Assembly (NCBI RefSeq): GCF_019597925.1
Contig: NZ_CP080442.1
Location: forward strand, 2,584,001 to 2,648,000
DNA length: 64,000 nt
From: [Clostridium] scindens
GTDB taxonomy: Bacteria > Bacillota > Clostridia > Lachnospirales > Lachnospiraceae
Direction: 5' to 3'
Part shown: positions 50,703-60,379 of the stretch, piece after piece
How positions within the stretch are numbered: position 1 is the first letter of the stretch
Layout of the letters: every line of letters starts with the position of its first letter
Position numbers and translations under genes: made by a program
The notes under the pieces: generated by a model
Seen by the model: only the letters and a program-made list of their open reading frames with translations
Told to the model about the DNA's origin: nothing
Database searches by the model: none

Positions 50703-51063
50703 ATATTATTACAGGCACCGTTGTCAAAATTTGATTTTCTCTATAAGTCATTCCTAACATCACATTAAGTTTAAATACTATTTATTAGATATTGACAAGC
50801 AATATATTATAATACAAATAAAAATGACAGTCATTAAAAACAATATCACATATTGGAACAGATTCCTTGTCGTTTAAAGACATACTATCGTTTAAATAAA
50901 CTTACACAAAATAAAAAACAACAAGTAACTTTATGACTTGAATAATCTATTATCATCTGTTAGTTTGCATAATCTATCCTACTCGTACGCACAAACACCA
51001 GAAATAATATCTCGAAAAATTATATTGACGTATAACGCTCTACTTGTTTTAACTATATTATTA

Positions 51064-52320
51064 CTATTGGCAAGCCATTGACTTATGTATTTTATAACTC
51101 TCAATAAATATGGATCCTCCAAATAGTATACAAAGTAAAACTACTGTCACAAAGAAACTTATTGAAGCGCCTCGGATTCCATCTAATCTAACTAAAGGAC
51201 CTGATATTATGCCTGCTACAATAGCAACAACAATATAATCCACTAAAACACTTTTCATACATCTCATTATTGTCAATATATAATACATAGTAAAGCCAAC
51301 GGCATTAATTCCACCTGCAAAAAGTAAAAAGACCAAAATCCCTTTATATGGGGTTAAATTGCATCCAGATAGCATAGAAAGAACTGGTATCCCTAGTAAA
51401 AATCCACCTATCATACAAACCAAAGTAATAACGCCCATCCCCAAAAACACTTTCGTCAGAATCATTTTAAAATCATGGAATTTTTTAGTATAAAAACTTT
51501 CAGACAACCGTGGTAACAATGGCCTAAGAACAAATCCTGCAAATAGATTTATTACTGAAACCGGCATGAATATAATCTGATAATATGCCTGATATTTATT
51601 CGTCATATTCCCATCTATTGCTATTCTTGACGCACTTAAAATATAAGTCCAACAGAACACTCCAATAAAAAGGGGAAAACAACTCCTGATTATTTTAACT
51701 ATTTTACTTATATCAAAACTCACTTCTATTTTACAAAACATCTGCATTCTTCTTATATCATAATACCAAACACCAAATATCGCTATTATATCAGCAATAA
51801 CTAATGATATAACTAATTTCCCTGATAATAGTAATCCCACAAGCAATACTAAAACAAATAAAATTGTCCTATACGCCAGGGACTTTCCTGCCAGATCCAA
51901 TCTACCAATTTTTTGGAAATGTGATTCATAAACATCTGCGTAACCATCAAGCAACCGCAAGAAGCATACAAGCATAACTATAATGGATTTTTCAAAATTA
52001 TAATTCTTTATTAGGATATATCCTAGAGATACTATGAGCATTATAACACATAAGATAATTTTGGCCATATGATATTCCGAAAATTTAAACTCATTCTTCG
52101 AATCTGTAATCTGATATGTTCTCATTTCAAAATAAGCTATATAGACAAGCATTTGGCTAAGAGTTAATGCAATTGAAAACATCCCACCTTCTTCAGCGCC
52201 TACTATATTAATTACAAATAAAGATAAAAGCATTGATGAAGCGGAATATACACCACTGCCAATCATATTCCATATAAAATTTTGTTTATCTGTTGGTTCT
52301 ATATCTTTAATAACTTTCAT
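51064..52320 (-). CDS. Oligosaccharide flippase (Wzx-like)
   Basis: A 418-residue membrane protein with about 12 helices of the polysaccharide-biosynthesis/MATE-type flippase family. Typical signs are the N-terminal NFIWNMIGSGVYSASSMLLS helix, a basic cytoplasmic loop after helix 6 and a FVLRPLLPRLSESFYTKK segment. It moves lipid-linked repeat units across the membrane. It overlaps gmhB's end by 14 bases and is the last gene of the heptose set, so the flipped glycan may contain heptose. The cluster thus has a flippase as well as an ABC exporter. Confidence 0.87.
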   Translation of the reverse strand: MKVIKDIEPTDKQNFIWNMIGSGVYSASSMLLSLFVINIVGAEEGGMFSIALTLSQMLVYIAYFEMRTYQITDSKNEFKFSEYHMAKIILCVIMLIVSLGYILIKNYNFEKSIIVMLVCFLRLLDGYADVYESHFQKIGRLDLAGKSLAYRTILFVLVLLVGLLLSGKLVISLVIADIIAIFGVWYYDIRRMQMFCKIEVSFDISKIVKIIRSCFPLFIGVFCWTYILSASRIAIDGNMTNKYQAYYQIIFMPVSVINLFAGFVLRPLLPRLSESFYTKKFHDFKMILTKVFLGMGVITLVCMIGGFLLGIPVLSMLSGCNLTPYKGILVFLLFAGGINAVGFTMYYILTIMRCMKSVLVDYIVVAIVAGIISGPLVRLDGIRGASISFFVTVVLLCILFGGSIFIESYKIHKSMACQ

Positions 52321-52849
52321 GATTTTTGAAACCCACTATATCTTTAGCCGCAGACAACAAATTATTGCAAATTATAATATTCTTATCCTTTGCAATAATT
52401 TTCTTTTCTGCGTTTATCAAATATCCTTTAACTGGTTCTTTTTCACATAGTGCCAAATCCCTCAATTTGTCACCAATCACATATGATTTTGCAAAGTCTA
52501 AGTCAAATTCCTTCTGTGCTTGATAAAATAATTTCAATTGAGGTTTTCTACACTCACATCCATTCAAATGAGGGCAATAATATATTCGACTTATTACAAC
52601 TCCTTCTTCCGCTAATTTATCGAGCATATTTTTATGAAACTCCTCCATTTGTTCTATTGAAAAAAAACCTCTAGCAATACCCGATTGGTTTGTCACAATA
52701 ATTAATTTATAGCCTGCAGCCTGAAGCAGTTTTAATCCTTGTACAGCTCCGTCAATAAATTGCAATTTTTCTTTTTCGTAAACATAGCCATAATCTACAT
52801 TAATTGTCCCATCCCTATCAAGAAAGACTGCTGAAACTCCTCTTTTCAT
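52307..52849 (-). CDS. gmhB: D-glycero-D-manno-heptose 1,7-bisphosphate 7-phosphatase
   Basis: A HAD-superfamily phosphatase, 180 residues, that removes the 7-phosphate in heptose synthesis. Motif I FLDRDGTINVD, motif II VTNQSG, a Zn-binding loop CPHLNGCECRKP and motif III/IV VIGDKLRDL are all GmhB-like. It shares one base with hldE (TAATG). With gmhA, hldE and a family-9 glycosyltransferase it forms the heptose module. Related histidinol-phosphatase enzymes look similar, but the context fixes the role. Confidence 0.92.
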   Translation of the reverse strand: MKRGVSAVFLDRDGTINVDYGYVYEKEKLQFIDGAVQGLKLLQAAGYKLIIVTNQSGIARGFFSIEQMEEFHKNMLDKLAEEGVVISRIYYCPHLNGCECRKPQLKLFYQAQKEFDLDFAKSYVIGDKLRDLALCEKEPVKGYLINAEKKIIAKDKNIIICNNLLSAAKDIVGFKNHESY

Positions 52850-54294
52850 TAATTATATACCTCGGATATTCTGTTGATTATATTAGTAGTTGAGAGACCT
52901 TTTTCCAAATCTATAAATATCATACTTCCTCCATAGGACTCTATAATCGTCTTCTCAGGCATCTCTTTTCCTTCCCAGTCTTTCCCCTTTACTACTATAT
53001 CAGGTTGCAAAATCTTAAGTATTCTTTCTGGTGTCGTGTCATCCATGACTACAACATAATCCACACACTCTATACTACATAACATTTTTATTCGATTCTC
53101 TTGACTTATAATAGGTCGTTTATCGCCTTTAATTTTTTTTACTGATGAATCACTATTTACTGCAACAATTAAAACATCTCCAAATTTTTTTGCTTGCAAA
53201 AAAGAATGTATATGACCTGCATGAAGCAGATCAAAACACCCATTTGTAAATACCAGTTTTTTCCCTTTTTCATGCAATCCCGACACGATATATTTAGCCA
53301 CTTGTAGATCAATTTCTTTAAATTCACCACTAGTAATAATACTGCTTATTAATTCATTTAAAGATAGCGTTGATGTTCCAAATTTTGAGCATACTATTGA
53401 TGCTGCAATATTTGCAACAATGCAACACTCTTCTATTGTATATCCAACTCCTAAGCATACAGCAACAACCGATACCACTGTGTCACCAGCACCTGTAACA
53501 TCTACAACATCTTTTTCAATTGCCGGAAAGTCCTTTTTTATATTTTCATTCCCGATCAACGATATACCTTTTTCAGATCTAGTAATCATTAAGTTTTTTA
53601 TTTGTAATCCTTCTTTTAGTTTTCTTCCATTCTTTTCAATTTCTATCTCAGTTTTTATATTTTTTCTACTAACCTGCCGCAATTCATTCATATTTGGCGT
53701 ACAGACAAACGCACCACTGTATTTTGTATAATCTGTACCTTTGGGATCAACAACACTAACTATATGTTTTGTATTTGCATATCTAATTAATAGTTGCGCT
53801 ATATCTTTTCGAATAGTTCCTTTCCCATAATCTGAAATAATTAACACATCTACCTGTTCAAATATACTATCTATATTCTCTGAAACAAAACCATAAAATT
53901 CATCAGAAGCATCTTGGATCACCTCTTCATCACAACGTAAAAATTGTTGCTTTTTAGAAACCAAACGCGTTTTCACAATAGTCTTGACATTTTCACTTTG
54001 CATAAGGAAATTTGTATCTATATCTTTCGAATTCAATTCTCCTTTTATCCATTGACCATCAATATCTAACCCTATGCATCCTACAGTTCTAACCTTCGCT
54101 CCTAACATCGCTATATTATTTACTACGTTCCCTGCCCCTCCAAGTTTACTTATTTTATTCGTGACTTCGAGCACTGGAACAGGTGCTTCGGGAGAAATTC
54201 TGCTAACATTGCCCTCAATATATTTGTCAACCATAAAATCTCCAATTACTAATATATTTAAAGTTTTTATATTATGCAAAAATTCAGCATTCAT
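52849..54294 (-). CDS. hldE: Bifunctional heptose kinase/adenylyltransferase (HldE-like)
   Basis: A 481-residue two-domain enzyme. The N-terminal ribokinase-like part (about 1-315: VIGDFMVDKYIEGNVSRISPE, KLGGAGNVVNNIAMLG, DVTGAGDTVVSVVA) phosphorylates heptose-7-phosphate at C1. The C-terminal nucleotidyltransferase (about 345-481: FTNGCFDLLHAGHIHSFLQ with the HAGH motif, and KGDKRPIISQENR) adds AMP to give ADP-heptose. Both active-site motifs are intact. It lies between gmhB (1-base overlap) and a family-9 glycosyltransferase. No hldD-like epimerase was recognised in this window. The gene is known mainly from Gram-negative LPS clusters, so its presence here is unusual. Confidence 0.93.
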   Translation of the reverse strand: MNAEFLHNIKTLNILVIGDFMVDKYIEGNVSRISPEAPVPVLEVTNKISKLGGAGNVVNNIAMLGAKVRTVGCIGLDIDGQWIKGELNSKDIDTNFLMQSENVKTIVKTRLVSKKQQFLRCDEEVIQDASDEFYGFVSENIDSIFEQVDVLIISDYGKGTIRKDIAQLLIRYANTKHIVSVVDPKGTDYTKYSGAFVCTPNMNELRQVSRKNIKTEIEIEKNGRKLKEGLQIKNLMITRSEKGISLIGNENIKKDFPAIEKDVVDVTGAGDTVVSVVAVCLGVGYTIEECCIVANIAASIVCSKFGTSTLSLNELISSIITSGEFKEIDLQVAKYIVSGLHEKGKKLVFTNGCFDLLHAGHIHSFLQAKKFGDVLIVAVNSDSSVKKIKGDKRPIISQENRIKMLCSIECVDYVVVMDDTTPERILKILQPDIVVKGKDWEGKEMPEKTIIESYGGSMIFIDLEKGLSTTNIINRISEVYN

Positions 54295-54302
54295 ATTTTT
54301 TA

Positions 54303-55517
54303 CTACTCCTTCGTTAACATTTTACTTACAACATCCCAAGCCATCTCTTTTGTAATATTTTCAATACAAGGGAAAATTTCTTTGTTGCTATATCTACAAT
54401 AATTATTACAATCATAACACTCCATCTTATTGCAAATCAAATTAGGATTTTTATACCCTTCTTTAGCATAGTCATAATTTGCATATCGAGTATAAGTGTA
54501 TCCTCCGCAAATCAAAGCCACATCGCATTGTTTGGCTACCGCTATGTGGTAAGCGCTAGTATCATTTGTAACAACCAAAGATGCTCTTCCCACTAATTCA
54601 ACGAACTCACAAATATCTGTTTTTCCAACAAAATTCATTTTGTCTACTTCAGGAATCAATTCAATAAATTGTTTAATAATTGGCCAATCATGATTGGTTC
54701 CACAAACAACCAGTTTCATTCCTGTCTTGTTCTGGATTTTTTTTGCTAAATAAGCAAACCTATCTAGCGGCCAGCGTTTTACTGCCATACTAGCAGTAGG
54801 GAAAATTATAAAAAACTTTTGTGGTAAGTCTAACTTTAATTTAACAGTTGGGAAATTCGCCGGATGAGGAATGCATGTTTCATCCCCTAGTTTTTTAATA
54901 AATTCAGCATAAAATTCTATAAGATGCATTTTATGTCTATCCAGTTCTATAACCTTATCATATATTCTATTTCTCATCCACTTTGGACATTGGACATGTG
55001 GAAGGGTACTATCAATCACTCCTATTTTGAATTTTCCTAACGCAGCACGTGTTATAAAAACATTTGTTGTACAACTATCACAACCTACAGGATCTATTAT
55101 AATATCATAAGTTTGGGACCTAATCCTCTTAAATAATATTTTTCTCTTTTTTAAGTTTAATATTGCATCGGCAAAATCAAACGGAAGTACATAATCAAAT
55201 AATCCAGTTTTTTCATACAAAGATTTAAAAGCACTTTGGCAAGCTATAGATAATTCATACTTGTCTTTTGGGTACAATTTCCTATAATGATGAGCAATTC
55301 CCAAAAACATAATCCCATCTCCCAAAGCCATATTATATACGATTAGCACCTTCTTTTTGCTCGATAAACCTATACTCTTCTTCTTGTTTAAACCTATAAG
55401 CAATATTCTATCGATAAAGTAAAACAGACTTCTTATTCTCTGTAAAGAAGATACTCTCCAAAGTGTTTGATTAATTTTCAAAAAAACATTAGAAATATTA
55501 TATGAATTATCTTTCAT
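54303..55517 (-). CDS. Family 9 glycosyltransferase (heptosyltransferase-like)
   Basis: A 404-residue GT-B enzyme of family 9. Motifs: VLIVYNMALGDGIMFLGIAHHY near the N-terminus, FPTASMAVKRWPLDRFAYLA, GKTDICEFVELVGRASLVV with VTNDTSAYHIAVA, and a Cys-rich CNKMECYDCNNYCRY end. The family uses ADP-heptose as donor in Gram-negatives. It lies 8 bases upstream of hldE in the transcript, so it probably transfers the heptose made by this module. Acceptor unknown. Confidence 0.9.
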   Translation of the reverse strand: MKDNSYNISNVFLKINQTLWRVSSLQRIRSLFYFIDRILLIGLNKKKSIGLSSKKKVLIVYNMALGDGIMFLGIAHHYRKLYPKDKYELSIACQSAFKSLYEKTGLFDYVLPFDFADAILNLKKRKILFKRIRSQTYDIIIDPVGCDSCTTNVFITRAALGKFKIGVIDSTLPHVQCPKWMRNRIYDKVIELDRHKMHLIEFYAEFIKKLGDETCIPHPANFPTVKLKLDLPQKFFIIFPTASMAVKRWPLDRFAYLAKKIQNKTGMKLVVCGTNHDWPIIKQFIELIPEVDKMNFVGKTDICEFVELVGRASLVVTNDTSAYHIAVAKQCDVALICGGYTYTRYANYDYAKEGYKNPNLICNKMECYDCNNYCRYSNKEIFPCIENITKEMAWDVVSKMLTKE

Positions 55518-55538
55518 TCTTAATTCCTCATATACCCA

Positions 55539-56114
55539 TTAATATTCTTTAAATGCTTGATCCACAAATGAACAAATAATATGGATACACATTTCATGTA
55601 ACTCCTGTATTCTCGCCGTTTTATCTGCAGGTACTATCAATGACAAATCACAGGCTTCGCATAACTTTCCTCCATCTTTTCCCAACAATCCTATTGTAAA
55701 TATTCCCTTATCTCTAGCCAGGCTAACACTTTTAATAATATTCTCAGAATTACCACTTGTTGATATGCCAATAAATGCATCTCCCTCTTGAGATATTGCT
55801 TCTAACTGTCTGGAAAATATATTCCCAAACGAATAATCATTTGCCACGCTTGTAAGAATAGATGTATCAGTAGTTAATGCAATGGCAGGCAGCCCTCGTC
55901 TTTCCGTCTCAAAGCGTCCAACTAATTCTGCTGCAAAATGCTGTGCATCAGCTGCTGATCCCCCATTCCCCGCGATTAATAATTTATGTCCTGCTTTCAA
56001 TGTATTAATTACACTTTCCGAAATTTGAACAATCTTTTCTATATAATAATCGCTTTGCATTTTTTCTAAACATATCTTTTTCTCATCAATTACATCTTTA
56101 ATATACTCTTTCAT
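55539..56114 (-). CDS. gmhA: D-sedoheptulose-7-phosphate isomerase
   Basis: A 191-residue SIS-fold isomerase that converts sedoheptulose-7-phosphate to D-glycero-D-manno-heptose-7-phosphate, the first step to ADP-heptose. Motifs are GNGGSAADAQHFAAELVGRFETERRG, LTTDTSILTSVAND, ISTSGNSENI and HEMCIHIIC (metal-site residues). Length and motifs match GmhA. It lies 21 bases from the family-9 glycosyltransferase gene and 4 bases after an acyltransferase gene. Confidence 0.94.
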   Translation of the reverse strand: MKEYIKDVIDEKKICLEKMQSDYYIEKIVQISESVINTLKAGHKLLIAGNGGSAADAQHFAAELVGRFETERRGLPAIALTTDTSILTSVANDYSFGNIFSRQLEAISQEGDAFIGISTSGNSENIIKSVSLARDKGIFTIGLLGKDGGKLCEACDLSLIVPADKTARIQELHEMCIHIICSFVDQAFKEY

Positions 56115-56118
56115 AATT

Positions 56119-57171
56119 CTAATCTCTTTCTGCTTTTAATTTATTTAAATTCTCTGATACTCTTTTTTCTATGGTTTCATAAAGCAAAATTGCAATAAAA
56201 ATAATAATCGGTATAGTGATAATCATATTAATATATGGATTCATTCTTCCTCCATTTATTGCAACAACTGCCTGTTGGATTGGAAATCCGCATAGATACA
56301 TCGCATATGACCAATTGCCACTTTTCCACATATGAGGAAATAATTCTCTACTTCCAAACGCAATATATATTAAACTATAAGAAAAGAACAAAACAAATCC
56401 TAATTTCAAATATCCCAGGTACCCCAAGATGCCAAAAAGAACTAAAGGCACTATAAACCAACAATAATTCATTATAATACAGTCTCTATAAATTGCAAAA
56501 AGCACTCCTACACAAAAACATAACACAGGAAAAAGAACAGTTGTCAACATAGGCATTTCTACCTTAGCGGCAATATAACACGTTCCTAAACTCCCCAATA
56601 TAACAAACGGTATTGTCATCCACAGTCTACCTTTTACTAATATTTTTAGTTTATGCCCACCAAAACATATAACATAACACAAAAACTCTACCGGCAATGT
56701 CCATAATGCTCCATTAACCGTCGCAGTATAAATATTATCTTTAAATACCCCTGGTAGATCATGCTGTAAAACAAAAATTGAATTCAGAAAATATTTATAG
56801 GTATTTATATCTTTAAAATATTCAGTAAGACTAACTTGGGTCATCAGCGGTCCAAGTATTATTACGGATAAACTAACTGTCATAAACAATAGTGGAAAAA
56901 TCCTAGCACATCTTACTACAAAAAATTCTTTTCCCGTTGGAGCCTTTTTAAAACCTCTTGTTATTAAAAATCCTGAGTACAAAAAGAAAACTCCAACAGC
57001 AAAGGCTCCCATTGTTACTTGTCCACCCGAATAATGATAAAACCATTCCCCTTCAAAATTTCCTGAAGATAATGCAAAAGAATGACTCATAATTACTAGA
57101 ATCGCCGCAGCAAATCTAAAAAAATGTAGATTATGACTCATTCCTTGCACTTCCCCTAACCTAACACTCAC
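56119..57171 (-). CDS. Acyltransferase 3 family membrane protein
   Basis: A 350-residue membrane acyltransferase with about ten helices. The N-terminal FFRFAAAILVIMSHSFALSSG carries the conserved His of the family, followed by FFLYSGFLITRG. Likely O-acetylates or similarly modifies the glycan. It overlaps the epimerase gene upstream by 11 bases, so it is in the same transcript as the heptose module. It is a separate, quite different member from the one at 22428-23450. Confidence 0.88.
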   Translation of the reverse strand: MSVRLGEVQGMSHNLHFFRFAAAILVIMSHSFALSSGNFEGEWFYHYSGGQVTMGAFAVGVFFLYSGFLITRGFKKAPTGKEFFVVRCARIFPLLFMTVSLSVIILGPLMTQVSLTEYFKDINTYKYFLNSIFVLQHDLPGVFKDNIYTATVNGALWTLPVEFLCYVICFGGHKLKILVKGRLWMTIPFVILGSLGTCYIAAKVEMPMLTTVLFPVLCFCVGVLFAIYRDCIIMNYCWFIVPLVLFGILGYLGYLKLGFVLFFSYSLIYIAFGSRELFPHMWKSGNWSYAMYLCGFPIQQAVVAINGGRMNPYINMIITIPIIIFIAILLYETIEKRVSENLNKLKAERD

Positions 57172-58027
57172 TATTTTCGATTCCTCCTGTGTTTCGGTAA
57201 TTCTCTATTATTTTTTTAATCTTACTATTATCCCCCCATATTTCCGGCGAATCATATGGCCTTTCCGGAAAAGCACCATATTGTAATTGTATCTTAAAAC
57301 CTTTTTTTCTCAAAAATTCTTCTACTTTATCTCCCAAACTTACAGGTACTCCAGAGCAACAATTAATTACTCCGCTAATCTCTTTCTGCATAGCTGTTAA
57401 TGCTATCTGTTCTGATAGTTCATTTACATCTATAAAATCATATTTATTTTTACCTGTTGTAAATGGAAAAACTTTTTTTCCTTCATTTTCAGCCTCTATA
57501 ATTTTAGTAAAAATGGAATGATTTTTCATATCATCTCCTAAAATATAGAATGCTCGTATCCATTGATATGTCGCTCCATATTCTTTACATAATTCTCTAG
57601 TAGCTTCTCGCAAGGCATTCTTTGCTATTCCATAATATGATAATGGATTTGCAGGTGTCTCTTCCGTAACAGCGCCTTCCCAATATCCTACTTCATGCAT
57701 TGACCCCATCACAACTATTTGAGGCAATCCGCCTGAAAGCATATTTCTTATAAAAACATAATGACTAGATAGATTCTCCATATGTGAATGGGCTTTATGG
57801 GAGAAGCCATCTTTCCAAGCCAAATGTATGCATATATCAGGACGGTCCATTTCATTATAAATATTAACGTTGCCATCAAATAAAGGGATGTCCATTTTTG
57901 TAACTTCATCTCCATAGCAGGACATATCTAGATCTGTCACAAAGACCTGCTGTCCTTTTTTAAGCAAAGTTTCCACGATATGTCTACCAATATATCCAGA
58001 TGCCCCAGTAACCAATATTTTTTTCAT
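57161..58027 (-). CDS. NAD(P)-dependent sugar epimerase/reductase
   Basis: A 288-residue extended SDR protein: ILVTGASGYIGRHIVETLL, VVMGSMHEVGYWEG and YYGIAKNALRE (YxxxK). It is shorter than typical epimerases and does not look like HldD. Candidates include a dTDP-4-dehydro-sugar reductase or an epimerase acting on a modified (possibly heptose-derived) sugar. It lies between a GT2 gene and the second acyltransferase in the heptose-containing part of the cluster. Confidence 0.87.
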   Translation of the reverse strand: MKKILVTGASGYIGRHIVETLLKKGQQVFVTDLDMSCYGDEVTKMDIPLFDGNVNIYNEMDRPDICIHLAWKDGFSHKAHSHMENLSSHYVFIRNMLSGGLPQIVVMGSMHEVGYWEGAVTEETPANPLSYYGIAKNALREATRELCKEYGATYQWIRAFYILGDDMKNHSIFTKIIEAENEGKKVFPFTTGKNKYDFIDVNELSEQIALTAMQKEISGVINCCSGVPVSLGDKVEEFLRKKGFKIQLQYGAFPERPYDSPEIWGDNSKIKKIIENYRNTGGIENSEC

Positions 58028-58049
58028 TTCTTTCTCCTTTACTAATTTA

Positions 58050-58844
58050 CTATACTACATTACTTTTTTCACTAATTGCATATAACTTATTAATTAAATA
58101 TGCGATTGGCCTTGGCCATAATGTAGATAATATTTCAAAATCTTCTTTCTTACGTATATTTTCACTAAGATTCAATGTTGTCGCTGATTCCGGATATATC
58201 CTATGTAATAGTAACTTTTGAGGTATATAAACAAATCCCCCTTTTTCCTTTGCCAAATCAACCCACGTCTTATAATCACAACTATTTTTATAATATGTGT
58301 CAAAAATATCATTTCCAAGTTTTGTTTTTACAAATGTAACAGTGGGACAACAAATCGCGCATCCTAATCCCAACAATCTTCTTCTAAGCCAGACTACGTT
58401 TTGTAGCACTTTGAATTTCAAAGGAAAATTCATAATTCTTTTTATTTTTAACAACAAATTTGTTGTCTCTTTTTTTCCCTTTTTCAATTCACAATAATCC
58501 GTAAAACTCAGGAGGGGATCAGTTGCAGAATTTAAAGCCTCTAATGTTCCTTTCAAAAAATCTTTCGCATATAAATCATCTTGATGGGCAATCGTCACCA
58601 ACGGAGTGTTTACCTGATTGTAACCATAATTCCAATCATCTCCTGCTAAGTGTGGTTCAGAATTAATTATGATAGGAATATTATATTTTCCACAAATATT
58701 TTTAATATAATCATTAGGAGTAGAAGTTGAAAGCACGACTCTACTCTTAACAGATTGACTCAATAAAGTTTTTATTGTGTTTTCTAAATATGCATTTTCC
58801 TTATATGCACATATTACAAACGTATGATCTGCTCCTGTAAACAT
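58050..58844 (-). CDS. Family 2 glycosyltransferase
   Basis: A 264-residue GT-A-like enzyme: HTFVICAYKENAYLENTIKTLLSQ, VTIAHQDDLYAKDFLKGTLEAL with the DD pair, and a C-terminal basic helix region. The ATG at 58844 has AAAGGA nine bases upstream; the frame's start at 58910 lacks one and covers the leader. It is the first gene of the block down to the flippase (51064), following the nucleotidyltransferase's terminator. Donor unknown. Confidence 0.82.
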   Translation of the reverse strand: MFTGADHTFVICAYKENAYLENTIKTLLSQSVKSRVVLSTSTPNDYIKNICGKYNIPIIINSEPHLAGDDWNYGYNQVNTPLVTIAHQDDLYAKDFLKGTLEALNSATDPLLSFTDYCELKKGKKETTNLLLKIKRIMNFPLKFKVLQNVVWLRRRLLGLGCAICCPTVTFVKTKLGNDIFDTYYKNSCDYKTWVDLAKEKGGFVYIPQKLLLHRIYPESATTLNLSENIRKKEDFEILSTLWPRPIAYLINKLYAISEKSNVV

Positions 58845-58964
58845 ATTGTTATTTCCTTTCTCCCCCAAAATACCATGATTTATTATATTAAATAATAAGT
58901 TAAAAGTCAAACCCTAGCAAAAACGAAAATTTTATTATTATATAAAGATAAAATTTAATAAAGA

Positions 58965-58997
58965 CACTATCGGTAGCAATCTTAACCACCAATAGTG
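58965..58997 (-). terminator. Intrinsic terminator after the nucleotidyltransferase gene
   Basis: An inverted repeat (arms about 58965-58977 and 58986-58997) with wobble pairs and a short loop, followed on the minus strand by a T-rich but not pure tail. It lies 70 bases after the stop at 59068. Confidence 0.55.
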
Positions 58998-59067
58998 ATC
59001 CTTATTAATCTTAATATTTTATTAAACAGCCAAACCAATATTTGCTCAATTGGTTTCCTCTCTATGT

Positions 59068-59973
59068 CTACCTGTTTTCTATATTCAACTTACGTATTGC
59101 TTCCATAACTTCAATCTTATCTTCTTTATAAGTAACTCCAAACCATTTATCTGAAGATTCTAATACTTTCACTTCAATAAGGCCATTTTCTAACATTTCT
59201 CCAATAATAGTGGGCAGCAAATATTCAGTCTTTAGATCTTCTTCTTGCAATTCACTAAGGAATTTTTTAAACCCCAAAGATAAACTTTCAAAAAAAGTCG
59301 GGGTAAACCCCCACATATTCATAGACACCACTGAATCTATATCTATTGGTATACTGCAATTCCCTTTTTCCACCTGTGCACCAGCCGTTGTTTTAACTAT
59401 ATTATGTGTTTCCACAATTTCTGAAAGCATATGCTTTTTATCCACTGTACAAACACCTCGTGTAACACCACCATTTTCACTTAAGGTATTTTTTAACACA
59501 AATCCTATCATACAGGCAGATAATTTCTTAACATTTTGATTATTTTTTAGTTCAATTAAATACTCATAAGATATCCTATAGGCTTCTTTGCCGTAATAGT
59601 CATCCGCATTTATAACCAAGAATGGCTCCTGAATAACATCCTTACAGCAGAGAATTGCCTGACCTGTTCCCCATGGTTTTTTACGATTTATAAATTTAGT
59701 TTTAAATTCTCTGGGTATATCATCTACTTCTTGATATGCATATTTAACTTCAATATTTTTCTCAATACGTTTTCCTATTATTTGTTTAAAATCTTTATCA
59801 ATATCTTTTCTAATAACGAATACTATTTTATTAAAACCAGCCTCTAACGCGTCTTTAATCGAATAATCCATAATAATCTCACCATTCGGTCCAACAGGCT
59901 CTAACTGTTTTATCCCTCCTCCAAAACGGCTTCCAATACCAGCCGCCATTATTACTAATGTTGCCTTTCCCAT
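59068..59973 (-). CDS. Sugar-phosphate nucleotidyltransferase
   Basis: A 301-residue NTP-transferase fold enzyme: LVIMAAGIGSRFGGGIKQLEPVG is the nucleotide-binding loop, with a metal/sugar site in VINADDYYGKEAYRI. It makes a nucleotide-activated sugar or alcohol; the exact substrate cannot be read, since the family covers sugar-phosphates and phosphocholine-like compounds. It has its own promoter (60021-60049) and a terminator behind it, so it is probably a separate transcript. Confidence 0.85.
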   Translation of the reverse strand: MGKATLVIMAAGIGSRFGGGIKQLEPVGPNGEIIMDYSIKDALEAGFNKIVFVIRKDIDKDFKQIIGKRIEKNIEVKYAYQEVDDIPREFKTKFINRKKPWGTGQAILCCKDVIQEPFLVINADDYYGKEAYRISYEYLIELKNNQNVKKLSACMIGFVLKNTLSENGGVTRGVCTVDKKHMLSEIVETHNIVKTTAGAQVEKGNCSIPIDIDSVVSMNMWGFTPTFFESLSLGFKKFLSELQEEDLKTEYLLPTIIGEMLENGLIEVKVLESSDKWFGVTYKEDKIEVMEAIRKLNIENR

Positions 59974-60020
59974 TATCCTTCCTCCAATTACTAGTCTTTC
60001 CTGAATTATATTTCAAAACG

Positions 60021-60049
60021 ATTGTATCACATCCATTTCGATATGTCGA
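60021..60049 (-). promoter_or_regulatory. Promoter of the nucleotidyltransferase gene
   Basis: On the minus strand: TCGACA -35 (60044-60049), 17-bp spacer, TACAAT -10 (60021-60026) with a TGA extension. A small inverted repeat (TTCGA/TCGAA, 60037-60050) overlaps the -35 and could be a repressor site. Confidence 0.65.
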
Positions 60050-60379
60050 ATGTGTCCCTTTTATTACCTATATTACTTACAAACCTTTCAACATTCATAT
60101 TTAACAAACAAGCCTTAACGTAAAATTGTTTATTTGTAAATGTAATATGCTTAATTCCTAACGTTCTCCAATAGTTTTGTATTTTATTACCCGTTTCTTC
60201 CTTATTTTTTGCATCTTCTCATAAATGGCCCCCTAACCATAGTGGAAATGTATATAGGTTTCCAATTTCCAGGTATAAATACAGGTGTAACAAAATTAAG
60301 TATCCATCAATAAAACCTCCTGTCATCTAAGTGCATATATAACTCCTCGACAAGTACTTTTTTAAGAAAAACGAATTAA

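Noticed and set aside
50780..50830. TTGACA and TATAAT on the plus strand as a promoter
   Set aside because: The spacing is only about 10 bases and no plus-strand gene follows.
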